Shown here: positions 6,937-7,229 of the stretch, piece after piece
How the letters are laid out: every line of letters starts with the position of its first letter
Numbering within the stretch: position 1 is the first letter of the stretch
Source: OMOG01 sp041485845
GTDB taxonomy: Bacteria; Acidobacteriota; Terriglobia; Bryobacterales; Bryobacteraceae
NCBI GenBank assembly: GCA_041485845.1
Contig: JBGPKH010000475.1
Span: forward strand, 1-7,229
Direction of reading: 5' to 3'
DNA: 7,229 nt
The notes under the pieces: generated by a model
Databases searched by the model: none
Seen by the model: the letters and a program-made list of their open reading frames with translations, nothing else
What the model was told of the DNA's origin: nothing
Position numbers and translations under genes: made by a program

Positions 6937-7229
6937 AAACAAGTAGCCAGTTCACAGCAGCTTACGGCCAAATTTACAAGTCGATGGCCGGGCTTTCAGG
7001 GAAGCGGCGGAGTCCCATTTGTTTCGGGTGTGGCTACTTTGGGACGACGCCGAAGTGACGGCGAATCAGCAGCATAGGCCGATAGTTGTGCTGAGGATGG
7101 CCTCCAAAAGGGCGGGATATCAAAATATCCCCAGGGTTTGGGCTTTCAAGAGCGGCTGTGAACTACGCTACGAAGCCGTCGATTCGAGAATCATTTCGGT
7201 CTCCAATATCGATGCGCCGCGTCGCAGGG
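6937..7229. other. Stretch with no supported gene
   Basis: Nothing here reads as a convincing protein. The longest plus-strand frame crossing its left part (6847-7077) has no ribosome binding site and no recognisable domain. A plus-strand frame from ATG 7097 (MASKRAGYQNIPRVWAF...) stays open to the window edge for 44 codons and could be the start of a gene. A minus-strand frame entering from the right edge and stopping at 7168 (ending EMILESTAS) could equally be the tail of one. Neither shows the strong third-position GC of the real genes here. The stretch also contains a small palindrome at 7114-7131 and a 5-bp hairpin (CGCCG, 6-nt loop, CGGCG) at 7048-7063. Confidence 0.6.
7114..7131. repeat. 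Short palindrome
   Basis: GGGATAT, a 4-nt CAAA spacer and ATATCCC form a perfect 7-bp inverted repeat in AT-richer DNA. It could be an operator for a dimeric regulator or a small hairpin. No T-run follows on either strand, so it is not a typical terminator. If the frame beginning at 7097 is a real gene, the palindrome would lie inside its coding sequence, which would argue against an operator. Confidence 0.3.

Noticed and set aside
5248..6942. 564-codon minus-strand open frame in another phase of the receptor gene
   Set aside because: It is a shifted-phase reading of the receptor gene, rich in Arg, Gly, His and Gln. It has no signal peptide or domain and is explained by high third-position GC.
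6807..6971. Upstream extension of the receptor gene to ATG 6971
   Set aside because: It would place 55 unlikely, cysteine-containing residues before a clear signal peptide, while ATG 6806 has a perfectly spaced GGAGG. The extension covers the candidate promoter instead.
6941..7039. AAGTAGCCA (6941-6949) and TGGCTACTT (7031-7039) inverted repeat
   Set aside because: A 9-bp inverted pair 81 bp apart is close to chance expectation in a stretch of this size and has no relation to any gene start.

Overview
The window looks like an ordinary chromosomal segment from a GC-rich acidobacterium, most likely from the Solibacter/Bryobacter group. That assignment is an inference. It rests on the high-GC codon bias, a very large Oar-like TonB-dependent-receptor-type outer-membrane protein with an N-terminal carboxypeptidase-regulatory-like domain, a small secreted TPR protein, and a PIN-domain toxin-antitoxin locus of a kind common in those genomes. 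No rRNA, tRNA, CRISPR array, insertion sequence or phage gene was seen.

Layout. (1) Positions 1-1598, minus strand: the first 532 residues of UvrC, the nucleotide-excision-repair endonuclease. It runs off the left edge of the window. (2) Positions 1599-1681: a short divergent intergenic region with a good TATAAT for uvrC and a weaker -10 for the rightward genes. (3) Positions 1682-2328, plus strand: a decayed toxin-antitoxin pair. A small antitoxin-like gene carries one frameshift. It overlaps, by a TTGA junction, a PIN-family toxin gene that has lost an internal block and has a second, small frame-changing lesion near its 3' end. (4) Positions 2355-2801, plus strand: an intact secreted protein with a proline-rich linker and two TPR-like repeats. 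(5) Positions 2805-6806, minus strand: the 1333-residue Oar-like outer-membrane protein, convergent with the TPR gene and only 3 bp from it. (6) Positions 6807-7229: its upstream region, with a good ribosome binding site, a candidate sigma70-type promoter and an 11-bp perfect inverted repeat, one arm of which lies between the -35 and -10 elements. The rest of this stretch holds no gene I can support.

The genes do not form a single pathway. UvrC is DNA-repair housekeeping, the PIN pair is a dead or dying accessory locus, and the TPR and Oar-like proteins are envelope proteins with no evident functional link. I found no convincing sign of a new biological system. The observations most worth a second look are the stepwise decay of the PIN locus and the inverted repeat at the receptor promoter.
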